From Cognatundibacterium luofuense (GTDB taxonomy: Bacteria > Pseudomonadota > Gammaproteobacteria > Burkholderiales > Burkholderiaceae_D), in contig NZ_JAGSPN010000019.1 in assembly GCF_018139685.1 (NCBI RefSeq), positions 1 through 64,000 of the forward strand: a stretch of DNA of 64,000 nucleotides, in the 5' to 3' direction. The notes below the pieces were generated by a model that worked only from the letters and a program-made list of their open reading frames with translations, did no database searches and was not told where the DNA came from. This document shows, one piece after another, positions 1 to 8,952 of this stretch (position 1 is its first letter; each line of letters opens with the position of its first letter). Both the position numbers and the translations under genes were made by a program.

Positions 1-132
1 GTTTAGCGCAACTTTGTGTTGCTGCATGATCCTATAACGCGATGACTCTTTATCCGGTTGACGACTTTTTTGAATTTTTTAAATATTTTTTTGATTTTAT
101 TAATTTTAATATTTACTTTATTTTCATAAAAT
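1..132. other. AT-rich intergenic start of window
   Basis: No gene is supported here. Positions 61-132 are extremely AT-rich, with long T and A runs, and lead into the terminator at 133-162. The first 60 bases have ordinary composition and could be the edge of a gene lying outside the window, but no frame can be defended. Confidence 0.5.
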
Positions 133-162
133 AAAAAAGCGGAGATAAATCTCCGCTTTTTT
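133..162. terminator. Bidirectional rho-independent terminator
   Basis: A GCGGAGAT/ATCTCCGC-type stem is flanked by six A on one side and six T on the other. It sits 48 bp past the stop of the minus-strand lysine/alanine-rich protein gene and probably ends that transcript. It could also serve a plus-strand gene from outside the window. Confidence 0.8.
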
Positions 163-210
163 GATCAGCGATCATTCGCTGAATGGTCAGACTAAATGCA
201 TTAGCCTGTA

Positions 211-570
211 TTATTTGGCGCTGGCAGATTTCTCTGCTTTTGCCGGTTCTGCTTTGTGCTCTTTCTTCACTTCAGCTTTGACTTCTGTTTTCGCTTCAGG
301 CTTTACTTCTGCTTTCGTTTCGGCTTTAGGATCCGCTTTCATCATTGCTTTCGGCTCTGCCTTTGCTTCTGCTTTTACATCGTGCTTTGCTTCAGTTTTA
401 GTATGAGCAGACGCTGCCTGATGTTTGCCTGTTGTTGCACTTGCACTGGCGGACGCAGAGGCACTTGCTACGCTGGCTTCCGGTGCTTTTGCCGGTGCTG
501 GTGTTGTAGTTGCAAATGCAGAGCCTGCCATCATTGCGGTTGCCATCAGGGAGATGATCATTTTGTTCAT
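211..570 (-). CDS. Exported Ala/Lys/Glu-rich low-complexity protein
   Basis: Unrecognised family, 119 residues. The first 20 residues form a clear signal peptide (positively charged start, hydrophobic core, cleavage after AFA). Next come an alanine/serine run (about residues 33-46) and a long region of degenerate KAE/KAEV/KPEA repeats to the end. That gives a highly charged, probably disordered or extended periplasmic protein. The start ATG at 570 has an AGAGG ribosome site upstream. The gene stands alone and ends at the terminator at 133-162. Function cannot be inferred: lysine/alanine repeats occur in histone-like tails and in envelope proteins, but the signal peptide argues against a DNA-binding role. 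The coding strand is repetitive, so length variation between strains is likely. Confidence 0.7.
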   Translation of the reverse strand: MNKMIISLMATAMMAGSAFATTTPAPAKAPEASVASASASASASATTGKHQAASAHTKTEAKHDVKAEAKAEPKAMMKADPKAETKAEVKPEAKTEVKAEVKKEHKAEPAKAEKSASAK

Positions 571-866
571 GGTGTGCCTCTTCTTAAAAAATCAGTTAAG
601 TATGTTCGCTTTATCTTGCGGCGCAGTGTGTTGCTGCGTGCTTCCTTAACGGGGCCGGAGACAAGGCGGTTGACGATTTTTTCTGAAAGAAGCCCGAACT
701 GCAGAAAGCATCATTTTTCAGTACTGACGGTACGACACCAGCAGCTTTCAGGGGAGTAACGCAGATACGTATTGCGACAGACACAAGGCAATTAACCAGA
801 CAATGCATGTTGAGGACGTATTCTGAGCGCAAAGTAAAAACGACTGCAATTGCAGCCGTTCTTTAT
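571..866. other. Intergenic region upstream of Ala/Lys-rich gene
   Basis: About 300 bp without a supported gene. It must hold the promoter of the minus-strand gene ending at 211. At 839-860 there is a near-perfect palindrome (10 of 11 pairs) preceded by A-rich and followed by T-rich sequence. This terminator-like structure lies directly outside the left end of the element at 867-1287. Confidence 0.5.
839..866. terminator. Terminator-like palindrome beside mobile-like element
   Basis: AACGACTGCAA pairs with TTGCAGCCGTT with one mismatch, followed by CTTTATTT. It could end transcription leftward or rightward. No gene clearly uses it, which may mean the element at 867-1287 separated it from its original gene (1310-1645, minus strand). 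Confidence 0.45.
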
Positions 867-1287
867 TTAGAACTCATTTCATAAATAGCCACGAGTGCGA
901 ACGCGGGGTGCCGGGAGGCAGTGCGCGGCGGCGTAGCAGGATAAATGGATTGCACCGCAATCCACCTGCGAAGCGACTTCCGCATATTTGCGGAAGGCTA
1001 CACTCAGCAGCGCAGGCTGGTGCCTGTGCAAGCGACGCAACAAAGCAATGCGCCCGGCACCTCCGTTCCCGGAGGGTTTGCCTCATAGCGCACGCTGGAC
1101 AGCGTTGGACGCGTTGTGAATAGCACCGCTATTCACTGCCTTGTCCCCTTGCAGGGCGCATGTGCGCTGGTAAGCGCACATCGTTACGCAGGCATGCAGC
1201 TTGGCTGCATGAATTCCCTGCTGCACCCTTGCCAGCCCGCGCTATGAGACAAACGCATCTCGCGGATATTTATGAAATGAGTTCTAA
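867..1287. mobile_element. 421-bp hairpin-rich element with 21-bp terminal inverted repeats (MITE-like)
   Basis: Positions 867-887 and 1267-1287 are exact reverse complements over 21 bp. With small mismatches and one bulge the complementarity continues to about 899/1254. The outermost bases read TTA and TAA, so a TA target duplication is possible. No convincing ORF lies inside. The interior holds short stem-loops at 946-964, 977-996, 1013-1026, 1060-1075, 1116-1136, 1160-1181 and 1193-1211. Long-range pairings join 907-915 with 1053-1061 and 1077-1091 with 1239-1253. The shape fits a non-autonomous transposable element or a structured dispersed repeat. No transposase in this window has matching ends. 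Confidence 0.7.
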
Positions 1288-1309
1288 TGTCTCGTGCTCT
1301 TACACAAGG

Positions 1310-1645
1310 CTATTGAGTTTTATCAGGGAGCACCGGTTTCCGTTTCGAAGTTTCCTGTGCGTTGCCACTGGTTGTTGCCTGACGCTGCTCTTTTGATGCA
1401 GCCACTGCGGCATGGTCTGTCGTCGGACGGGATGCAGGACTGATTCGGCCTGCGTGTTCCGCCACTGACTGAGGACGACGCGGTGACGGCACTTGCTCGG
1501 TTTGTCCGCTGGCAACTCTGGACAACTTACCGGTTTTCACGGTTTTACTGGTGCTGCCTGCATCCGCTTCCGGCAACGGCGTGACTGCCATTGCACTACC
1601 GCACTGAAATAACAAAGCAATTGCCAAAGTCACTATCTGTTTCAT
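1310..1645 (-). CDS. Small exported protein of unknown function
   Basis: 111 residues from the ATG at 1645, chosen because GAAGAAGG lies upstream and because the protein then begins with a signal peptide (MKQIVTLAIALLF, cleavage near AMA). A longer reading frame reaches 1708 but would put 21 unlikely residues before the signal. The mature part is rich in Ser, Thr, Pro, Gln and Ala, with no recognisable domain or cysteine pair, and looks disordered. The gene stands alone between the 421-bp element and a divergent phosphatase gene. No function is proposed. Confidence 0.55.
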   Translation of the reverse strand: MKQIVTLAIALLFQCGSAMAVTPLPEADAGSTSKTVKTGKLSRVASGQTEQVPSPRRPQSVAEHAGRISPASRPTTDHAAVAASKEQRQATTSGNAQETSKRKPVLPDKTQ

Positions 1646-1855
1646 GATGCAGCCTTCTTCGTCACTGGGATAGCACACCAACGCTGGCAAGGCATAGCAG
1701 GTTGCCATGCAGTATCTGATTGCGGTGTATCGCCTGAAGCGGCATCAGAGCACATTTAAATATTGTTCACATTTCAAGACAAAAAGCAGACTTCGTCAAC
1801 GGTTCCGGCGACATACAATACCTGAGTTCCATCTATTGTTTGCGTTGACAACGCC

Positions 1856-2344
1856 ATGCCTGAAACTTCTATCCTTTTTGTCTGCATGGGCAATATCTGC
1901 CGTTCGCCAACGGCGGAGGCGGTGTTTCGCGCCAAAGCAAATGAAGCTGGCATGCTGGAACAGCTGACCATACACTCTGCAGGCACCCATGCCTATCATC
2001 AGGGTGAAGGACCCGACCCGCGGGCACGCATGTTCGCATCACGAAGAGGGTTTGATCTTTCAGCAATCCGCGCCCGTCAGGTAAAAGCCGCAGACTTCAT
2101 GGAATTCGATTTTGTACTGGCGATGGATAAAAGTAATCTGACGCTGCTGCAGGCTGCCTGCCCGCAACAGTTTCAGCACAAGCTGGGTTTATTCATGGAT
2201 TACGCCCGCCATTTCAGCGAGCGTGAAGTGCCGGATCCGTATTATGGTGGCAGCCAGGGCTTTGAAACCGTACTCGACTATATCGAAGATGCCAGCGAAG
2301 GTCTGATTCAGAAACTGCGTCAGAATATGCTGTCAGCCGGTTAA
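1856..2344 (+). CDS. Low-molecular-weight protein-tyrosine phosphatase
   Basis: 162-residue cytoplasmic phosphatase of the LMW-PTP family, which hydrolyses phosphotyrosine and some small phosphomonoesters. The P-loop C(X)5R is C10-MGNIC-R16 followed by S17. The general-acid loop is DPYY with Asp at about 127. The length is normal for the family. It is monocistronic, with no tyrosine kinase or exopolysaccharide operon next to it, so a housekeeping role is likelier than capsule control. The start fits the family N-terminus immediately before ILFVCMGN. The ribosome site is weak. The RND genes follow after 152 bp. Confidence 0.93.
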   Translation: MPETSILFVCMGNICRSPTAEAVFRAKANEAGMLEQLTIHSAGTHAYHQGEGPDPRARMFASRRGFDLSAIRARQVKAADFMEFDFVLAMDKSNLTLLQAACPQQFQHKLGLFMDYARHFSEREVPDPYYGGSQGFETVLDYIEDASEGLIQKLRQNMLSAG

Positions 2345-2496
2345 GCTGTTACGCTCCGGCTACCGTTCAGTCCCCGTTTTCCGCAGTTTATCCCCCCGTT
2401 TCTGCAACTTAGCAAGTTGCCACTTGTCTAATGCACTGTCGTCGCAGACACTGCAGCGTCCCCTTTTATTTCCCCCTCTCAGACGAGTGAGCGATC

Positions 2497-3645
2497 ATGT
2501 TAAAACCAACCCTGATAGTTGTGGCTGTCGCTGCAGCCCTGTCCGCCTGCGGTAAGCCCGGTTCCGATGCCTCTGCCAGCGCATCTGCATCCGCGAAAAC
2601 GGCGGCTGCGCCTAAACTCCTGATTGCGCCGGAAGATATTCTGAAAGTGGAATCCAGCCAGGTTGCCTCCGGCCCGGTCATTACGGGTTCAATTCAGCCG
2701 GAACGCAAGGCCGATTTGCGTGCAGAAGTGCAATCGGTGGTGATGCAGGTTCTGAAAGAAAACGGAGACAGCGTCAAACGCGGCGATATTCTGGTGAAGC
2801 TGGATGAAACTTCCATCCGCGACAATCTGACGTCGGCGCAGGAAGCCGCACGCAGCGCAGCCACAACACTGGAACAAGCAGAACGCAATCTGCAGCGTAT
2901 GAAGACACTGCGCGCCTCCGGCATGACTTCCCTGCAGGCACTGGACGATGCCGAACTGAAGGTGGACTCCACACGCAGTGAACTCTCTGCCGCCAAAGCG
3001 CGTGTTGTTTCTGCCCAGCAACAAATTCAGCGCACGGTCGTTCGTGCCCCGTTTGACGGCGTGGTCAGCGACCGTAAAGTATCTGCCGGTGATACTGCCT
3101 CTATCGGCAAAGAATTACTGAAAGTCATCGATCCGGCCAGTATGCGTTTCAGCGGCCGTGTTTCCACAGACCGCATTGCACAAGTGAAAGTCGGACAAGC
3201 CGTCAGCTTCCGCGTCAATGGATACAGTGGCCAGCAATTTGAAGGCAAAGTGACCCGCGTCGATCCGGTTGCCAACGATGTAACCCGTCAGGTAGAAGTG
3301 CTGGTTGGTTTCAGCGGTGCTGAAAAACCGACGGTGTCCGGTTTGTATGCAGAGGGCAATATCAGTAGCACTGCCGTCAGTGCCCTGACGCTGCCGGAAT
3401 CTGCCGTGATGCGCAGCGGTGACCTGACGTATGCCTGGCAGATCAATGGCAATGCCCTGCGTAAAAAGCCACTGCAAATTGGCAGCCGCGACCCGCGCTC
3501 CGGTAATTTCGAAATCCGCAGTGGTCTGGCGATGGGCGATATGGTCATGCGGAATCCGAACTCCAGCCTGCAGGACGGTCAGTCTGTCCAGATGGCACCG
3601 GCCAAACTGGCCGACAACACACAAAGCACCGCAGGGAGCCACTGA
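2497..3645 (+). CDS. RND efflux periplasmic adaptor (membrane fusion) lipoprotein
   Basis: 382 residues. It is the adaptor of a tripartite efflux pump, linking the inner-membrane pump to an outer-membrane channel. A lipobox LSAC with Cys18 predicts lipid anchoring. A short Ala/Ser-rich linker follows. Then come a biotinyl-lipoyl half (about 60-105), an alpha-hairpin rich in Ala/Glu/Gln (about 105-175), the second lipoyl half (VRAPFDGVVSDRKVSAGD) and beta-barrel domains. It is the first gene of a two-gene operon: its TGA is 2 bp before the ATG of the pump gene. No TolC-type outer-membrane factor is nearby, so a channel encoded elsewhere must be shared. Confidence 0.93.
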   Translation: MLKPTLIVVAVAAALSACGKPGSDASASASASAKTAAAPKLLIAPEDILKVESSQVASGPVITGSIQPERKADLRAEVQSVVMQVLKENGDSVKRGDILVKLDETSIRDNLTSAQEAARSAATTLEQAERNLQRMKTLRASGMTSLQALDDAELKVDSTRSELSAAKARVVSAQQQIQRTVVRAPFDGVVSDRKVSAGDTASIGKELLKVIDPASMRFSGRVSTDRIAQVKVGQAVSFRVNGYSGQQFEGKVTRVDPVANDVTRQVEVLVGFSGAEKPTVSGLYAEGNISSTAVSALTLPESAVMRSGDLTYAWQINGNALRKKPLQIGSRDPRSGNFEIRSGLAMGDMVMRNPNSSLQDGQSVQMAPAKLADNTQSTAGSH

Positions 3646-3647
3646 TC

Positions 3648-6600
3648 ATGTTTTTATCGAATTTCAGTATCCGCAATCCGCTGGCCACTGTGGTGCTGAT
3701 CATCACGATGATGGTCATGGGTTTGCTGGCCTTATCCAAGCTCAAGGTCAATCAGAATCCGGACGTCGCCGTTCCGGGTTTGTCGGTGGTGATTCCTTAT
3801 CCTGGCTCGTCTCCGGATACCTCTGAACGCGAAATCGTTAACCGTCTGGAAAAGCAACTGATGACGATTCCGGGCGTGAAAGACTTGTACTCCACTTCCG
3901 GTGAAGGCAGTGCGCAGTTTGACATCATGTTTGAATTCAGCAAAAACATGGTGGAAGCCACTGATGAAGTCCGCAATGCGATTTCCTCAGTGCGCTATAA
4001 ATTGCCGTCAGAAATGCGCGAACCCTATATCGTGCGCTGGGACCCCTCCGCACAACCGGTGGTGAATATTGCGTTGTCGTCCAGCAAACTCAGTCATGCG
4101 GAAATTTCCCGCATGGCGGAAGATAAAATCGCCGACAAACTGCGCGCCATTCCCGGCGTGGCGAATGTCAAAGTCAACGGTACGCTGAAGCGCGAACTGT
4201 CGGTGTTGCTGCGCGCCGAAAAACTGCGTGAATTCAATGTCTCGGTCGGTGAAGTAGTCAATGCACTGCGTATGCAGAATGCCAATGCGCCGGTCGGTAA
4301 AATCAGCGGTGATCTGGAAGAAGAAAGTATTCGTCTGGTTGGACGGATCGAAACGCCTGAAGAATTCCAGAATGTCGTGATCAAGCGTAATGGCGATCAG
4401 ATCGTTCGTCTGGGGCAGGTCGCCAGCATTCAGGATCACTTCGCTGATCTGAATTCGCTGAGTATCCGCAGCGGCAAACCGAACGTCAGTCTGCAAGTAA
4501 CCAAGTCGCGCGAAGCCAGTGCGGTATCGGTGGCAAAACGGGTACGTGAGTACATCGAGACTGCGAATAAAGAGATGGAAAGCACCATGCCGGGCACCAA
4601 AATGGATGTCACGTTTGATGGTGGTAAGAATGCAAAAAGCAGTCTGAACAACGTGGTGGAATCGCTGATTTTCGGCGCGGTGCTGACGGTATTCGTGGTC
4701 TATGTGTTCCTGAATTCCTGGCGTTCGACACTGATTACGGCGCTCAGCCTGCCAACTTCGGTACTGGCAGCATTTATCGCAGTCTGGCTGTGCGGCTTCA
4801 CACTGAACTTCATGACGCTGCTGGGCTTATCGCTGGCTATCGGCGTGCTGATTGATGATGCGATTGTGGTGCGGGAAAACATTGTGCGCCACATGCAAAA
4901 CGGTTCCGACCGCCGTACCGCAGCGATGGAAGGTACAGCAGAAATTGGTCTGGCGGTGGCAGCCACCACATTCTCGATTGTGGCGGTGTTTGTACCGGTC
5001 GCCTTTATGGGCGGTATGCCGGGCGAATGGTTCCGTCCGTTTGCGCTGACGGTAACCTGTTCCGTGCTGGTCAGTCTGGTAATTTCCTTCACGCTGGACC
5101 CGATGCTGTCTGCTTACTGGGGTGATCCTGCCGATCATCACCATGCGCCGAAAGAAGGTATCAGCAAAGTATTGCAATCCTTCAATGACTGGTTCGATCA
5201 TCAGGCCGACCGTTACGGCAAAGTGATTGCCTGGGCTTTGCATCACCGTCGCTGGATGGCTGTCATTGCCTTCGGCACGCTGATTGCCGCGTTTTTCCTG
5301 CAGGCAAAATTCGGTGGCACCAGCTTCCTGCCATCCACGGATGCCGGCAGTCTGATGATACAAGTGCGTACACCACCATCTTCATCGCTGGAATATGCTC
5401 GCCTGAAAATGGAACGAGCAGCAGCAATTGCCCGTGAATTGCCGGAAACCAAAGAAACCAACAGCAGCATCAGCCCCGCTGGTGGTCGTATTTATGTGGA
5501 TATCGGCAAACGTCACGAACGTAAACGCTCAGCCAAAGAAATCGCTGCCGAATTACGCGGGCGCATCAGCAGTCTGGTGGGTGCGGAATACACGATTCAG
5601 GATGATGTGAATAATGGTGCCAATAAACCGGTGCAGATTGAATTCACCGGCCCGGATTCGCGCAAGCTGATGGAAATCACGTCCGAGTACATGGAAAAAC
5701 TGGCCAAGATTCCGGGTGCTGTGGATATTGGTTTGTCGCAACAGGATCCTAAGCGTGAAATTAAGATTGAACTGAACCGCGGTCTTGCCAATTCGATGGG
5801 TGTTTCTGCCTCCGATGCAGCGCAAACCCTGCGCATTGCATTTGCCGGGATTGAAGCCGGTGACTGGGTCGATCCGACCGGTGAAACCCGCGATGTGGCA
5901 GTGCGTCTGCATCCGGATGACCGTGTCAGTAAATCGAATCTGGAACGTTTGCCGATTTCCGTTGGCGGTACGAATCAGATGGTTCCGCTCGATCAGATCG
6001 CTACCATTACCATGGGCAAGGGTCCTTCCACGATTGAACACACCAATGGCAAGCGTACGATTACCGTGTCTGCCAATGCGCAGGGCCGCTCCAGTGGTGA
6101 AGTCATTACTGATGCCAAGAAACTGGCAGAAAGCATGAACTTCCCTGCAGGCTATGGTCTGAACGTGGCCGGTGCCGGTCAGGATCAGGAAGAAGTATTC
6201 GGCGCGATGGGCATTGCCGTGCTGTCCGGTATCGGCCTGATGTATCTGATTCTGGTGATTCAGTTCGGCAGCTTTACTGCACCGCTGGGTGTGATGGCAT
6301 CGCTGCCTTTATCGCTGATCGGCGTAGTGGTGGCACTGGTGGTGACCGGCAGCACGATCAATCTGATGAGTCTGATCGGAGTGATTATGCTGATGGGTCT
6401 GGTCGCCAAAAATGCGATTCTGTTGCTGGATGCTGCACGTAAATTTGAAGCCGAAGGCATGGACAGGGAAGATGCGCTGATGCAGGCAGGTCGTGTACGT
6501 CTGCGTCCGATTCTGATGACGACGTTTGCGCTGATTGCGGGTATGTTGCCGGTGGCTATCGGTGCCGGTGAAGGTGGCGATTTCTACCGTCCGCTGGCGA

Positions 6601-6857
6601 TTGCGATTATCGGTGGCACGATCACATCGACTGTGCTGACGCTGCTGGTCGTACCGACTTTCTATGACAGTATTGAACTGAGCAAAGACAGTGCGTTACG
6701 GAAACTGAAAGCGCGCAGCGAACGTTACAACCCTGCCGTTGGTCTGATTGTGACTGCTTTAGAAGCATTGTGCGCAGTGACCGGACTACGCCTGATATTC
6801 AGAAGCTTGGTAAAATGTCGCACTGTGATACTCGGTCGTCGTCTGAAACAGACATGA
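3648..6857 (+). CDS. RND-family multidrug efflux inner-membrane pump
   Basis: 1069 residues, AcrB/MexB-type proton antiporter of the hydrophobe/amphiphile efflux class. A single N-terminal membrane helix is followed by a large periplasmic porter domain. Helices 2-6 include GVLIDDAIVVREN with the paired aspartates at about 402-403 (proton relay). A second periplasmic domain and helices 8-12 follow, with the relay lysine in GLVAKNAILLLDAA at about 920. The last 35 or so residues form a basic and hydrophobic C-terminal extension beyond the usual end. It is translated from a GGAG site inside the end of the adaptor gene. Substrate cannot be told from sequence. No local regulator (TetR/MarR) is present. 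Confidence 0.94.
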   Translation: MFLSNFSIRNPLATVVLIITMMVMGLLALSKLKVNQNPDVAVPGLSVVIPYPGSSPDTSEREIVNRLEKQLMTIPGVKDLYSTSGEGSAQFDIMFEFSKNMVEATDEVRNAISSVRYKLPSEMREPYIVRWDPSAQPVVNIALSSSKLSHAEISRMAEDKIADKLRAIPGVANVKVNGTLKRELSVLLRAEKLREFNVSVGEVVNALRMQNANAPVGKISGDLEEESIRLVGRIETPEEFQNVVIKRNGDQIVRLGQVASIQDHFADLNSLSIRSGKPNVSLQVTKSREASAVSVAKRVREYIETANKEMESTMPGTKMDVTFDGGKNAKSSLNNVVESLIFGAVLTVFVVYVFLNSWRSTLITALSLPTSVLAAFIAVWLCGFTLNFMTLLGLSLAIGVLIDDAIVVRENIVRHMQNGSDRRTAAMEGTAEIGLAVAATTFSIVAVFVPVAFMGGMPGEWFRPFALTVTCSVLVSLVISFTLDPMLSAYWGDPADHHHAPKEGISKVLQSFNDWFDHQADRYGKVIAWALHHRRWMAVIAFGTLIAAFFLQAKFGGTSFLPSTDAGSLMIQVRTPPSSSLEYARLKMERAAAIARELPETKETNSSISPAGGRIYVDIGKRHERKRSAKEIAAELRGRISSLVGAEYTIQDDVNNGANKPVQIEFTGPDSRKLMEITSEYMEKLAKIPGAVDIGLSQQDPKREIKIELNRGLANSMGVSASDAAQTLRIAFAGIEAGDWVDPTGETRDVAVRLHPDDRVSKSNLERLPISVGGTNQMVPLDQIATITMGKGPSTIEHTNGKRTITVSANAQGRSSGEVITDAKKLAESMNFPAGYGLNVAGAGQDQEEVFGAMGIAVLSGIGLMYLILVIQFGSFTAPLGVMASLPLSLIGVVVALVVTGSTINLMSLIGVIMLMGLVAKNAILLLDAARKFEAEGMDREDALMQAGRVRLRPILMTTFALIAGMLPVAIGAGEGGDFYRPLAIAIIGGTITSTVLTLLVVPTFYDSIELSKDSALRKLKARSERYNPAVGLIVTALEALCAVTGLRLIFRSLVKCRTVILGRRLKQT

Positions 6858-6922
6858 TTCAGACCTGATCGCTTACCACACCTCGAACCGGGGTCTATTC
6901 CTAAGTATCCTCCGGTATTTTC

Positions 6923-6955
6923 ACCCGCAGGCCGAAAACCTGCGGGCTTTTTTTT
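6923..6955 (+). terminator. Rho-independent terminator after RND operon
   Basis: The stem CCCGCAGG/CCTGCGGG with loop CCGAAAA is followed by eight T, 66 bp past the pump stop codon. It ends the adaptor-pump transcript. Confidence 0.9.
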
Positions 6956-7038
6956 GCCAGTTCCAATCGTCCTGACCTGCCTCGCATCATTCCGGGTCCG
7001 CAGGTATCACAAGTATGATAATGGCGCGATGAAGTCAC

Positions 7039-8664
7039 TCAGCTCAGGGCGGGACGGACATTCGCAGACGCAGCCAGTTGCAGCGCGATTCCTTGCTGAT
7101 GCACACGGAATTTCGCCACCATCTGACCGAGCACACTGGCCTGATGCTGCATAGATCCCGCCGCCGCAGCTGCTTCTTCCACCAGCGCCGCATTTTGTTG
7201 CGTGACCTGATCCATTTGCATAATCGCGCGGTTAATCTGCTCTATGCCACTGGTTTGCTCGCGGTTTGCATTTGCGATTTCATGGATCACGGTTGCCAGA
7301 TTGCTGACAGACGACACGACGTCCAGCATGGTTGCCCCCGCCTGATCCACCAGTCCGGTACCGGCATTCACCCGTTCAACAGAATCGTGTATCAGTACCT
7401 TAATTTCTTTCGCAGCACTTGCCGAACGCTGTGCCAGACTGCGCACTTCGGACGCGACCACTGCAAATCCGCGTCCCTGCTCACCGGCTCTGGCCGCTTC
7501 TACCGCAGCATTTAATGCAAGGATATTGGTCTGAAATGCAATGCCGTCGATCACCGAAATAATGTCTTCGATTTTGGCAGAGGCGCTGTGAATATCACGC
7601 ATCGTGTTGATGACTTCTTTGACGACAACACCACCTTTTTCTGCTACTGAAGAAGCTTGTCCGACCAGTGTCAGCGCCTGTTCGGTGTTGTCCAGATTTT
7701 GCTTCACATTGCTGGTCAGTTCTTCCATCGCCGCTGCAGTTTCTTCCAGCGAACCGGCCTGTTGCTCGGTACGCGACGACAGATCGAGATTACCGGCAGC
7801 AATTTCTGATGAAGCAGTGTTGATGGTTTCCGTACCGTTACGCACTTCGTGCACAATACTGACCAGGCTGCCTGTCATTTCCTTCAGCGCAAGCAGTAAC
7901 TGACCAGCCTCATCCTTTGAGCCGGGAGGAATGCTGACATCCAGATTTCCGGCTGCTACTTCATGCGCGACATCCACCGCCTGCGTCAGCGGCCCGGTAA
8001 TGGCACGGGAAATCCATACCGTCAGCAAAACCATGCCTGCGACAGCAAATACCGCCAGCGTCAGCGACAGGAAGATGGTTTTCTGAAACGCCGTTTTCAT
8101 CAGTGAGAGTTGCTGATCTGCACGCTCTTTCGCATCCCGCTGTACCGATTCAACGATGCCGTCGATTTGTTTGGTTGGTGCGCGATCCATGCCTTTGACT
8201 TTGGCATCAACGATTTTTGCGCTGTCAGCCTGTTGCACATCGTAACTTTTCAGTGCTTCTGTGTACTGGCTGGTCAATCCCGCCAGTGCCTTTTGCGCAC
8301 TGACAACCTCGTCGGTTTTCTGATCCAGTTGCTTCAGGGTTTGCTGCAAGGCATCCAGTGATTTTTGCACTTCGCCGCCCATGTTGACGAACTCTTTGCT
8401 GTACTTATCAAACGCCGCCTGATCATTGCCGCGCAACAAAGTATTCTTCCATTCCTGAATCTGAATTTTGAATTCGACCTGTGCTTTGCGCGCCTGATCG
8501 ACAGCCTGCCGTTCCAGCTCCGCCTGCTGCATTGCGACTTCAGCCCTTTGCTGATTCTGATGAAGATTCCACCAGTCATGCGCCGACAATACCAGCATCA
8601 GCGTAAGCAGCAGCCCTGACAGAAACATGAGTTTCCTGGCGATTTTCCAGTCTGAGAAATGCAT
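7039..8664 (-). CDS. Methyl-accepting chemotaxis protein (first)
   Basis: 541 residues from the ATG at 8664, which has CGGAG upstream; the frame is open to 8724 but that adds a non-membrane leader. Membrane helix 1 is at about 10-30. A roughly 160-residue periplasmic helical sensor follows, rich in Gln/Lys/Ala like four-helix-bundle receptors. Helix 2 is at about 195-220, then HAMP and a long signalling coiled coil. The conserved hairpin tip reads [44 protein letters not shown]. The C-terminus ends without the WEEF/NWETF-type CheR pentapeptide. Ligand unknown. It is monocistronic and no che genes are close. Confidence 0.93.
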   Translation of the reverse strand: MHFSDWKIARKLMFLSGLLLTLMLVLSAHDWWNLHQNQQRAEVAMQQAELERQAVDQARKAQVEFKIQIQEWKNTLLRGNDQAAFDKYSKEFVNMGGEVQKSLDALQQTLKQLDQKTDEVVSAQKALAGLTSQYTEALKSYDVQQADSAKIVDAKVKGMDRAPTKQIDGIVESVQRDAKERADQQLSLMKTAFQKTIFLSLTLAVFAVAGMVLLTVWISRAITGPLTQAVDVAHEVAAGNLDVSIPPGSKDEAGQLLLALKEMTGSLVSIVHEVRNGTETINTASSEIAAGNLDLSSRTEQQAGSLEETAAAMEELTSNVKQNLDNTEQALTLVGQASSVAEKGGVVVKEVINTMRDIHSASAKIEDIISVIDGIAFQTNILALNAAVEAARAGEQGRGFAVVASEVRSLAQRSASAAKEIKVLIHDSVERVNAGTGLVDQAGATMLDVVSSVSNLATVIHEIANANREQTSGIEQINRAIMQMDQVTQQNAALVEEAAAAAGSMQHQASVLGQMVAKFRVHQQGIALQLAASANVRPALS

Positions 8665-8835
8665 GATTTTCTCCGTTCCGATAAAACAGAAAAACAAAAT
8701 CCCCGGTGCAAAATTTTTGTGCACTTACACTGTAGGACAGTTTCTGAAAATCAAAGTGTCAGACTATTAACTTGGTATACAAAATAGGGATTTTTTTCAG
8801 AAAAACCGTATTTGCATGGCTGGAAGACTCTTTGA

Positions 8836-8952
8836 TTATGCAAATATCGTCATTTCACTTTTACGGAGGCCCGGACTTTCTGCCGACAACCGCCGGATCG
8901 CTGTGCGAAACTCCGCATTTGGGGTGATTTCGGGCAATTCTGGCGTTTTTTT
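8836..8952 (+). repeat. Dispersed intergenic repeat, copy A
   Basis: One of four copies of a repeat of about 115 bp. The core CCGGACTTTCTGCCGAC starts at 8871. A conserved block reaches CCGCATTT and a T-rich end. It begins with TTATGCA, and an ATG in that motif (8838) opens a 29-codon frame ending at 8927 that contains PDFLPTTAGSLC. It lies beyond the terminator of the minus-strand M13 peptidase gene. It may be a noncoding repeat, a microprotein family or a structured RNA. Confidence 0.75.
8838..8927 (+). other. Micro-ORF in repeat copy A (29 codons)
   Basis: ATG at 8838, TGA at 8925. The predicted peptide starts MQISSFHFYGG, continues PDFLPTTAGSLC and ends ETPHLG. The start codon and the 11-codon spacing to PDFLP match the frames in copies B and C. 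The Shine-Dalgarno match (GGAAG) is distant, so translation is unproven. Confidence 0.3.

Noticed and set aside
1160-1396. 78-codon plus-strand frame over the right end of the 421-bp element
   Set aside because: It crosses the terminal repeat and the coding region of the minus-strand gene at 1310-1645, with hairpin-derived codons and no family resemblance.
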